The notes beneath the pieces were generated by a model. That model was not told where the DNA came from. It did not search any database and was given only the letters and a program-made list of their open reading frames with translations. Below, in pieces: positions 56,105-64,000 of a stretch of 64,000 bases of DNA (its first letter is position 1; each line of letters begins with the position of its first letter). This DNA is from Granulicella sp. (GTDB taxonomy: Bacteria; Acidobacteriota; Terriglobia; Terriglobales; Acidobacteriaceae). The translations under genes were made by a program, and so were the position numbers. Where the stretch lies: the NCBI GenBank assembly GCA_025357875.1, contig JANYLK010000180.1:1-64000 (forward strand). The letters are read 5' to 3'.

Positions 56105-56866
56105 TTACAACCCCAGTCCACCGTCCACCGCCATCAATTGCCCCGTGATGAAATGCGGCCCGGTAGCAAAGAACATCACCGCCTCCGCCACATCCTCCGC
56201 CTTCCCATTCCTCCGCATCGGAGTCTTCTCCGCGAACTGCACGTACGCCTCGCCAACCTCACCCTGCACGATCATTCCCGGCGCAACACAGTTCACGCTG
56301 ATCTCCGGCGCCCAAGCCTTCGCCATCGTCTGCGACAACATGTGCAGCGCCGCCTTGGACGTGCAGTAGTGCGCATGCGTCGCCCACGGATGAATACCCC
56401 CCAACGACCCAATGTTAATGATCCGCCCCCCCGCCTCGCGTAGCTGCGGATAAGCCGCCTGAGCCACAAGAAAGGGGGCGCGCGTGTTTGTCGCGAACAT
56501 CTGGTCCCACTGCTCTACAGAGATGCTCTCCAGCGCAGCCGGCTCAAATAAGCCTGCGTTATTAACGAGAACGTCCAACCGTCCGAATTCCAAGACTATC
56601 GCCGCGACCATCTCGCGGATGCTCTCCGGATCGCCAAGGTCGGTTCGCACCGCAAACGCATCGACATCAAGCCGGGCAAGTTCGCGTACAGTGTCTTCCG
56701 CCTCAACCTGCGAACCTTTGTAAGTGATCGCAACATTCGCACCACCGGCCGCAAGCCGCAGCGCAATCGCCCGGCCAATCCTCTTCGCCCCGCCGGTCAC
56801 CAGCGCAGTCTTATCGGCAAGCGGGCGCGGCGCCCTTCGTTCTCCTCTAGTGTGGGACTTCGGCAT
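56105..56866 (-). CDS. Short-chain dehydrogenase/reductase
   Basis: 253 residues from ATG 56866, a classical SDR: cofactor motif TGGAKRIGRA, NNAG, catalytic Ser in NIGS, Tyr-x3-Lys as YCTSK, and the late PGMI with FITGQLMAVDGG. The family includes 3-oxoacyl-ACP reductases and pteridine reductases; the TGGAKRIGRAIA opening and DTVREL fit the pteridine-reductase-like group. The true substrate is not clear. The start lies 10 bp after the stop of the upstream gene, which is on the same strand. Confidence 0.88.
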   Translation of the reverse strand: MPKSHTRGERRAPRPLADKTALVTGGAKRIGRAIALRLAAGGANVAITYKGSQVEAEDTVRELARLDVDAFAVRTDLGDPESIREMVAAIVLEFGRLDVLVNNAGLFEPAALESISVEQWDQMFATNTRAPFLVAQAAYPQLREAGGRIINIGSLGGIHPWATHAHYCTSKAALHMLSQTMAKAWAPEISVNCVAPGMIVQGEVGEAYVQFAEKTPMRRNGKAEDVAEAVMFFATGPHFITGQLMAVDGGLGL

Positions 56867-56876
56867 CACGAACCGG

Positions 56877-57437
56877 CTACAACTTCGGCTTGCTGCCGGA
56901 GCTGGACGACGGCGTAACCGCAGCCGCCTTCTTCGGTCGGATCGGCTCCTGCACACCCGGACTCATCTGCGCAGCCTTGCCCTGGTTGTCCACGTAGGTC
57001 GAAATCTGCTCTCGCGGCCGAATCATCGGGATGACGATTGACCGGTTCGCCTCCTTGACGATGTAGTCCTCGGCGTAGGTAGCAAACCCGTCCGCAAGTA
57101 CCTGGATGCGTACTGAGCTGCCGGTCGGGATCACGTCGATCGATACTTTGCCATCCTGATGCGTCTTGACTTCCAGATTGCCCTCATCCACCCCGTCCTT
57201 CACCGGATGGAAGATTACGTGGGCGCCATCAATCGGCTTCTTATTAAAACCCTTGAGCACAGTCACCTCAATGTGCGACGTCTCAGGCGGCGACTTATAC
57301 TTGCGGCCGTGCTGCTCGGCCTTCGGGTTGTCTTCGTCCTGCGCGAATACATGCCTCGGCGCAACGGACGCGATTGTGAGCAGCGATACAGCGATACCAA
57401 GGAAGAAAGCGACACGAGAGTATTTACGAAACACCAT
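56877..57437 (-). CDS. Secreted carboxypeptidase-regulatory-like protein
   Basis: 186 residues: signal peptide (about 1-32, ending HVFAQ), a beta-sandwich (about 52-140) of the type HIEVTVLKGFNKKPIDGAHV, KVSIDVIPTGSSVRIQVLADGF, then a Pro/Ser/Lys-rich tail. These carboxypeptidase-regulatory folds often bind protein or carbohydrate; no catalytic site is seen. Ten bp upstream of the SDR and likely co-transcribed. Confidence 0.85.
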   Translation of the reverse strand: MVFRKYSRVAFFLGIAVSLLTIASVAPRHVFAQDEDNPKAEQHGRKYKSPPETSHIEVTVLKGFNKKPIDGAHVIFHPVKDGVDEGNLEVKTHQDGKVSIDVIPTGSSVRIQVLADGFATYAEDYIVKEANRSIVIPMIRPREQISTYVDNQGKAAQMSPGVQEPIRPKKAAAVTPSSSSGSKPKL

Positions 57438-57914
57438 TTCGTAATTTTACGCCAGTCCTGCTTCATAGCAGTGGACTTCAGCTTTAATCCAGTGGCCTGG
57501 AGTAGCAGCGGGCTTTAGCCGCAGTTAGTAGCGGCCCTCAGCCGCAGTTAGCAGCGAGCTTCAGCCGCAATTAGCCGCGGGCTTCAGAGCCTGCTGAAGA
57601 GGCGCAGAAAGTCTCGTTCCTGAGATATGCCGGGACCTTAGACCCGGCATCACCAGCTCAGAATTAGCCGTCCGTTTAGCCACTGGAATATGCCTTCTGC
57701 GCGCCAAAGATCGGAGTCTTCCTTTCCAGCCCCTCTTTGCCCTCGGCCGTGTATTCGCGTACCGAGCCGGAGCGCGCTTGATTCCCCGCCCCTGCACCAA
57801 GCCGTTTGACACGGACTTGTAGTGCAAGATGAGCCTAACCCCCTCCGTTGCAACGGGATAGTTTAGCGTCGGCGGGACTTGAGCGCCTTTCACTCATATT
57901 TCACACTCGAAGGG
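57438..57914. other. Intergenic region with repeats between the secreted-protein gene and groES
   Basis: No gene. It includes a tandem repeat array (57504-57595), a TGCCGGG/CCCGGCA hairpin (57627-57650) and about 260 bp of unremarkable sequence before the groES promoter. Confidence 0.6.
57504..57595. repeat. Tandem repeat of 23 bp, four units
   Basis: Units start at 57504, 57527, 57550 and 57573. The pattern is AGCAGCGGGCTTTAGCCGCA plus GTT, with a palindromic GCGGGCTTTAGCCGC core in each. The last unit decays at its end. A relative (ATGCCGGG...CCCGGCAT) follows at 57627-57650. This is a local expansion of a dispersed palindrome. Confidence 0.75.
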
Positions 57915-57944
57915 TTGACAGGTCGCCTCATCATGTCCTATTGT
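57915..57944 (+). promoter_or_regulatory. Sigma-70 promoter of groES-groEL
   Basis: TTGACA (57915-57920) is followed after 18 bp by TATTGT (57939-57944). The -10 overlaps the CIRCE operator, so a repressor bound there would block polymerase. Confidence 0.75.
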
Positions 57945-57970
57945 TAGCAATCGAAGGACTCGAGTGCTAA
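57944..57970 (+). promoter_or_regulatory. CIRCE operator (HrcA site)
   Basis: TTAGCAATC - 9 bp - GAGTGCTAA fits the CIRCE consensus TTAGCACTC-N9-GAGTGCTAA with one mismatch in the left arm. It lies over the start of transcription, 118 bp before groES. HrcA binds it as a dimer and is released on heat shock when GroEL is busy. The hrcA gene is not in the window. Confidence 0.9.
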
Positions 57971-58087
57971 CGCACCTCTGAGACCTGATTCCCACGGTGC
58001 AAAGATTGCCCGGCGACGTGCCGAGGCACCCGTAGCCCGTACCCAAAACTGCAGCCAACATTTCTTTCAACGAAGGAGACACACGCA

Positions 58088-58387
58088 ATGGCAACAACAA
58101 AGTTTACCCCCCTGCACGACCGGATTCTTGTCCGTCGTCTGGAAGAGGGCGAGAGCGTCCGTGGCGGCATCATCATCCCCGATTCAGCCAAAGAAAAGCC
58201 CCAGCAGGGCGAAGTCATCGCGGTTGGCAAGGGCAAATCCAACGACGAGGGCAAAGTATTCCCGCTCGACGTCAAGGCTGGCGACACCATCCTGTTCGGC
58301 AAGTACTCAGGTACCGAGATCAAGCTGGACGCTGAAGAGTTCCTCATCATGCGCGAAGAAGAAGTCCTCGGCATAGTCAAGAAGTAG
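58088..58387 (+). CDS. groES: Co-chaperonin GroES
   Basis: 99 residues with the GroES fold: [40 protein letters not shown] (mobile loop), [20 protein letters not shown] and [11 protein letters not shown] strong ribosome site (GAAGGAGACACACGC) precedes ATG 58088. Controlled by the CIRCE site. groEL follows 111 bp later on the same transcript. Confidence 0.97.
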   Translation: MATTKFTPLHDRILVRRLEEGESVRGGIIIPDSAKEKPQQGEVIAVGKGKSNDEGKVFPLDVKAGDTILFGKYSGTEIKLDAEEFLIMREEEVLGIVKK

Positions 58388-58477
58388 GCACTTCGTGCCG
58401 TTCTCGACCGCTTAGCGGTGAAGACAACGACCACGAATACTTCGGTTCTGCAACAACAAAATTTTCGATCGGCGTAA

Positions 58478-60169
<1,692 letters not shown>

Positions 60170-60199
60170 GCCTCCCTGCTCTACAAAACGCAATCAAAC

Positions 60200-60236
60200 A
60201 AGCCCCGAAGCGAATCACTTGCTTCGGGGCTTTCCT
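60200..60236 (+). terminator. Rho-independent terminator of groES-groEL
   Basis: AAGCCCCGAAGC (60200-60211) pairs with GCTTCGGGGCTT (60221-60232) around a 9-nt loop; TCCTT follows. It lies 31 bp after the groEL stop. Confidence 0.85.
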
Positions 60237-60370
60237 TATGCAACCAATCTTTCCCGAAAAACCTTTGCTCAGTACGCAAGCTAGTACGTATACTTGCGCG
60301 GTTCCTGCTCACAGCGTTCCAACGCACCTAAACACATATTTTCACCATAATGAATTGACAAGGAGATCGT

Positions 60371-60847
60371 ATGGGAAAAATCAACATAGGCCGTGTTTTG
60401 CTCGGAGGCATCGTTGCCGGGCTTGTTGCCGATGTCCTGGGTTATCTGGTCGACGGCCTGTTGCTTGCGCCCCGCTGGGGTGACGAGCTGATGGCTCTTG
60501 GGCGCGAAGACTTTATTCCGGCCCAATTGATCTGGTTCAACGTGCTAGGACTCATCGGAGGCATCGCAGTTATCTGGATCTACGCTGCCATCCGACCACG
60601 GTTCGGCGCCGGCCCGATGACTGCAGTCTTCGCTGGCCTGGTCGTTTGGGTTGTGGGATCGCTTATCCCGAATGTCAGCTTCATGCTGGTAGTCGGCCTT
60701 TTTTCTCACCGCCTGGCCGCGTACACAACAGCTGGCGCATTGGTCGAGATTGTAGCTGGCGCGCTCGCAGGCGCCACTCTCTACAAGGAACCCGTTCGGC
60801 AGTCGGTTCCATCCGATCAAGTCCGGACCACGCCGCGCACACATTGA
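60371..60847 (+). CDS. Small integral membrane protein
   Basis: 158 residues with four membrane helices (about 7-30, 50-72, 80-105, 110-140) and a short polar tail. No family recognised beyond a Gly-rich opening (GRVLLGGIVAGLVADVLGYL). A good ribosome site (AAGGAGATC) precedes ATG 60371. It stands alone after the groEL terminator. Confidence 0.8.
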   Translation: MGKINIGRVLLGGIVAGLVADVLGYLVDGLLLAPRWGDELMALGREDFIPAQLIWFNVLGLIGGIAVIWIYAAIRPRFGAGPMTAVFAGLVVWVVGSLIPNVSFMLVVGLFSHRLAAYTTAGALVEIVAGALAGATLYKEPVRQSVPSDQVRTTPRTH

Positions 60848-60867
60848 TTCGTGTGACCAGCACGCCC

Positions 60868-61410
60868 TTACTTGATATGAAAGTGTGATTGAAACTCGAG
60901 AATCAGCCCGCGCACAACCACCGGCCACGGCAAATCCTGAGTGCCGGAAAATGTCTCTGCCCACACTAAATTCCCGCGTGTGCCGTCGGTCGCGGCAGTA
61001 TAGACACGCAGCGTACCCAGCTCCGCGTTTCCCGCCCCATTGACGATTCCAGACGGATCAATGGGCATCATCAGAAAAATTAGATCTGCCGGAACACCTT
61101 TGGTCGCAATCGACTTATTCAGCTTCTTCGTCAACAGATCCATCAACTGGCTTCGCGCCACACCATCCGCATTGTGAGCCTCCACCGAGACTGTCTTCGC
61201 CCTCAGGAGCATAGCCTGAAAGGCTGCGCCATCGCAGCGGTATACGTGGTCTTTCAACGTGCAGCTGGCAGTATCTTTTGAGTCAGGCTCATTCTGAGCC
61301 CGCAGCGCCGCGGGTGACAGTAGGCATAAGAAACTTGCTGCAATGAGCATCCACGTTAGCAGACCTGATCCACGCCCAAACGCGCCGACAACAAACAACC
61401 CTTTTATCAT
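60868..61410 (-). CDS. Exported protein of unknown function
   Basis: 180 residues from ATG 61410: a hydrophobic signal (LLTWMLIAASFLCLLSPAALRAQ), then a mature domain with two Cys (SCTLKDHVYRCDG), RAKTVSVEAHNADG and LRVYTAATDG. No family recognised. It lies right after the VWA gene; the frame starts in phase at GTG 61452, only 9 bp after that gene's stop. It may be a partner of the VWA protein. Confidence 0.7.
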   Translation of the reverse strand: MIKGLFVVGAFGRGSGLLTWMLIAASFLCLLSPAALRAQNEPDSKDTASCTLKDHVYRCDGAAFQAMLLRAKTVSVEAHNADGVARSQLMDLLTKKLNKSIATKGVPADLIFLMMPIDPSGIVNGAGNAELGTLRVYTAATDGTRGNLVWAETFSGTQDLPWPVVVRGLILEFQSHFHIK

Positions 61411-61461
61411 GCCCAACGTCGTACTCCGTGCTTCCGGAACGAACCTCTCCACATCTGCTGA

Positions 61462-62418
61462 CTATTCCTGGTTACCCGGACGCACTTCTTCCGGTGCATG
61501 AAGCTTGGTCTTCGCGGCAGAAAACTTCACGCGCACCATATCCCGCTGCGGATTATTGCCCATGGGGGCATTAAATGTTGCGATGTAGGTCTCTGCGACC
61601 GCATGTTGAAACTGAGCTAGAAACGGGGCCATCGAAACTGGATTACCACTACCTTGCCAATAGTTAATGCCGCCAGTTCCCTGCGTCAGTTGCGCGAGAT
61701 AACTCTGACCGCTGTTGTTCGCCGAATCGCCGCGCATGCCGGCGCCGCCGTAGTAGATCGTATACACGGCAACCCCAGCTCGCTGCGCGTCCGTCACTGC
61801 AGCGGCAACGTAAGGGCTGTCCTGATTCATAATGCTGGTACTTCCGTTGTATGGATCAACTCCATCGGAAAGCATCAGCACAAATCGTGCTTTGTGCCGC
61901 GATGCAGTTCCAATCTCGTTTCCATCTGACGATGAACCAGCGACGGGCCAATGCTTCACAAAGTCCGACAGGCACAGGTATGGGCTCGCGCTCATGCCGG
62001 GCAAACCATCGGGCAAATGAAGTGTTGAAGCTGCCAACTCGTGATCCGTGCTAAAGGGCTGCTGCGATACGACGCGACCAAACTGCATGAAGCCGACCAG
62101 TACCTCAACGCCAGGCGGCAAGGTACGAACAAATTTTCGCAGATTGTCGAGCTCACGCCCAACGCTCTCGCGCAAGCCATCGTCGATTAGTAAAGCCACC
62201 TGGGCATTGCCAGGAACCACAGACTCCCACGCCGTCAGTGGCCCTTTGTGGTCATTGACGGAGACGATCACCGCGGATGCATTTTCCGGCGGCGTTGACT
62301 TGGCATCAACGGTAACCAGTACCTGCGTCGGCACCGGACCTTCCCGCTGGGCTGGTGCAGCATTGCTTGACACTAGGGCGGCTGTAACGAGTAATCCGAA
62401 TTGCAAAATGATTTTCAT
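61462..62418 (-). CDS. Secreted VWA-domain protein
   Basis: 318 residues: signal peptide (about 1-23), a short beta region and a VWA-like fold from about 60 (NAQVALLIDDGLRESVGREL, FVLMLSDGVDPYNGST, AVYTIYYGGAG). The MIDAS is degenerate: DDG takes the place of DxSxS, so metal binding may be lost. It differs from the tandem VWA genes at 34035-36309 in that respect. Lies between a TonB receptor gene and a small exported protein, all on the minus strand. Confidence 0.82.
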   Translation of the reverse strand: MKIILQFGLLVTAALVSSNAAPAQREGPVPTQVLVTVDAKSTPPENASAVIVSVNDHKGPLTAWESVVPGNAQVALLIDDGLRESVGRELDNLRKFVRTLPPGVEVLVGFMQFGRVVSQQPFSTDHELAASTLHLPDGLPGMSASPYLCLSDFVKHWPVAGSSSDGNEIGTASRHKARFVLMLSDGVDPYNGSTSIMNQDSPYVAAAVTDAQRAGVAVYTIYYGGAGMRGDSANNSGQSYLAQLTQGTGGINYWQGSGNPVSMAPFLAQFQHAVAETYIATFNAPMGNNPQRDMVRVKFSAAKTKLHAPEEVRPGNQE

Positions 62419-62493
62419 ACCTACTGATTAGACGTGTGCGGGGCCGGATCGACGCACCAGTACCAATTCAGGCCCCGCACCGCAAATCGACGT

Positions 62494-64000
62494 TCACTCG
62501 CCGCCAATCCTTACCTTCAGTCCCGCACGCACCGTGAATGGCAGTCCCGGATACCCAATAGGCCCAATGTGCTGTTGGCTCAGCAAATTATCAAGTTCGC
62601 TGAACATGGTTACATGCCTCTTCACCGCATAGGTAAAGTTAGCGTCCAGTTTTGCGTAACCAAAATCAAGATTGCGATTCGGCAGAATCAGAGAGTTGCC
62701 AAAGTCCGGATCGAAGCCATCCAAAAATGTGGAATCGTCCGAGCGGCTGGCTAGTGCGCCTTTGAATGCCGCACCAAACTTTGTGCCGGTGTATTGCACC
62801 GCGAAGAATCCCGTATGCGGGGGGCGTCGAAACGGTCGCGCCCCAATCAACGGACCTTCTGCCCCAATCCGGACCCCCGGCAAGTTAGGGTTATTGCTCG
62901 CGGTGCCATTGCTATACGCATCGCTCGAGAAGGACTGAGTCACAACCGCATTCAGGTAGGTATAGCCGCCGCGCACAATGAATCGCGAGAGCGGTTGCCA
63001 ACGCAGCTCCGTCTCAAATCCCTGCGCACGAAAAGCCAAAGAGTTGAGATATGGAGTGAATACCATCTGCGCCGTACTCGGCGAAAAATGGAAGATTTGC
63101 TGTAGCGCGCCCGAGTCAACGCCCTCAAGCTGGTGGTTAAACGAATTATGAAAGTAGTCGACCTTCAGCATCAACTTCTCGCCTCGGATGTTTTGGTCGA
63201 CACCTCCATCGTAAGAACGCGATCGCTCCGGCCCCGCTGGCATCACGTGATACTTGGCAATGTCAGCCGTGTCGCCTGCTTGTTGGAGCTGGGTATAGAG
63301 GCTGGCGAACTGGATACCCAGCGTGGGCTCCTGCACTCCAGTAGCCGCATTCACACGCAGCAAAGTACCGTGGAACCACTTTGTCCCTGGGCGCACCGGC
63401 GCGTATGACAAACCAAGTCGCGGAGTTCCCGTGATGCCGTAGAGATGATTCTTTTCGAGTCCGCCACCAGCGGAATAAAAGAGGCGGTTCTTGATCGCAC
63501 CCTGAAGCTGCAAAGTGTATTCGTAGTTCGTCCGCTGCAACTTTTCATCGGAAAACGAAGTTACAAAGCTGCCGCGCTCGTTCTCATATCGGAAGCCGAA
63601 CAGCGCAGTCACATAATGGCTAAAGCTATAGTCGGACTGATAATACAGCTCGTCGCGATTTGAAACCTGTTTCTCCGTAGGGAGGAAGAACGAAGCCCGT
63701 CCGGTTGCGCTGTATCCATTCGCCCCGCGAATTGTGACCACGTTGCCGAAGTATTCCGTGAAGCAGTTAGCCGTTGGAGCGCTGCAGGGTACGGTTCCGA
63801 AATTGAATGTGATCGGCGTTCCTACATCCTCGAACTGCTTCGCCTGCTCGCGCTTACGGGCGATGCCGTAACGCACCAAATTGTGCCAGTTCCCCGCCAC
63901 GCGGTTCTGCAAGGTCAGTCCCGAGTACAGATCCTGGTCACTCTGCTTGCCACTGGCGGAAATGCCGTAGAAATCATGCGCGCCAGGAAGCCCCGCAGCC
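62494..64000 (-). CDS. TonB-dependent receptor, C-terminal part (cut by window edge)
   Basis: The minus-strand frame is open to the window edge, so the 5' end with signal, plug and first strands is missing. About 502 residues of barrel remain, with the aromatic strands of a TonB receptor (YYQSDYSFSHYVTALFGFRYE, LRWQPLSRFIVRGGYTYLNA) and the C-terminal LPFTVRAGLKVRIGGE. The size left and lack of Oar-like repeats fit a siderophore or vitamin-type receptor. It precedes the VWA gene by 75 bp. Confidence 0.88.
   Translation of the reverse strand, partial: AAGLPGAHDFYGISASGKQSDQDLYSGLTLQNRVAGNWHNLVRYGIARKREQAKQFEDVGTPITFNFGTVPCSAPTANCFTEYFGNVVTIRGANGYSATGRASFFLPTEKQVSNRDELYYQSDYSFSHYVTALFGFRYENERGSFVTSFSDEKLQRTNYEYTLQLQGAIKNRLFYSAGGGLEKNHLYGITGTPRLGLSYAPVRPGTKWFHGTLLRVNAATGVQEPTLGIQFASLYTQLQQAGDTADIAKYHVMPAGPERSRSYDGGVDQNIRGEKLMLKVDYFHNSFNHQLEGVDSGALQQIFHFSPSTAQMVFTPYLNSLAFRAQGFETELRWQPLSRFIVRGGYTYLNAVVTQSFSSDAYSNGTASNNPNLPGVRIGAEGPLIGARPFRRPPHTGFFAVQYTGTKFGAAFKGALASRSDDSTFLDGFDPDFGNSLILPNRNLDFGYAKLDANFTYAVKRHVTMFSELDNLLSQQHIGPIGYPGLPFTVRAGLKVRIGGE

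Noticed and set aside
57561..57893. Minus-strand open frame of 110 codons upstream of groES
   Set aside because: Built over the tandem repeats and hairpin; composition not protein-like.

Overview
The window looks like chromosome of an Acidobacteriota bacterium of the Terriglobales type (Granulicella, Edaphobacter or Terriglobus relatives). The evidence is the GC-rich coding sequence, three secreted von Willebrand A proteins of which two are a tandem pair of the acidobacterial VWFA-related kind, carboxypeptidase-regulatory TonB receptors, a PEP-CTERM protein, and many dispersed GTCATTCTGAGCG-type and GCTGAAGGCC-type palindromic repeats. These assignments come from reading motifs by eye; no database search was possible.

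Layout. 1-1.2 kb: a tRNA-Leu(CAA) with a remnant of an integrated element bounded by two 42-bp copies of the tRNA 5' half. 1.2-2.7 kb: pssA and psd for phosphatidylethanolamine synthesis. 2.8-8 kb: a TonB receptor overlapping a large PIG-L deacetylase. 8-12.6 kb: an NtrC-type regulator with a large membrane sensor kinase. 12.9-17.8 kb: holB, tsaC/sua5, a CYTH protein, a broken HAMP sensor and a TonB protein. 18.1-25.1 kb: ileS, lspA and uvrA, with a dispersed repeat element read in frame inside ileS. 25.1-27.4 kb: tandem repeats, a broken metallohydrolase-like gene and an orphan Flp pilin. 27.5-30.5 kb: a secreted TPR protein, two exported proteins that may be paralogues, and the tail of a lost TonB receptor.

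30.5-40.9 kb: an ABC ATPase, a GT-C glycosyltransferase-like protein, a 2,3-diketo-L-gulonate reductase-like enzyme, two overlapping VWA genes, a DUF1015 gene, the overlapping operon amidase-GerMN-murI, and an EVE-domain gene. 40.9-49.5 kb: a diguanylate cyclase, fabI with a DinB-family gene, an amidohydrolase, a DUF6582-like gene, a PEP-CTERM protein, a small unknown, uup and a zinc-ribbon protein. 49.8-57.4 kb: a receiver-only regulator, a NitT/TauT-like ABC pair with fused permeases and no binding protein, a PagL-like outer-membrane protein, purQ, a CpsB-like PHP phosphatase, an SDR and a secreted carboxypeptidase-regulatory-like protein. 57.5-60.2 kb: repeats, then groES-groEL behind a sigma-70 promoter and a CIRCE operator. 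60.3-64 kb: a small membrane protein, an exported protein with a VWA protein, and a TonB receptor cut by the window edge.

Most of the window is ordinary housekeeping and envelope biology. I did not find a convincing new defence or biosynthetic system. The most unusual signals are the in-frame repeat insertion in ileS, the tRNA-Leu integration scar that appears to have replaced the tRNA promoter, the pair of exported proteins beside the TPR gene, and several partly deleted genes.
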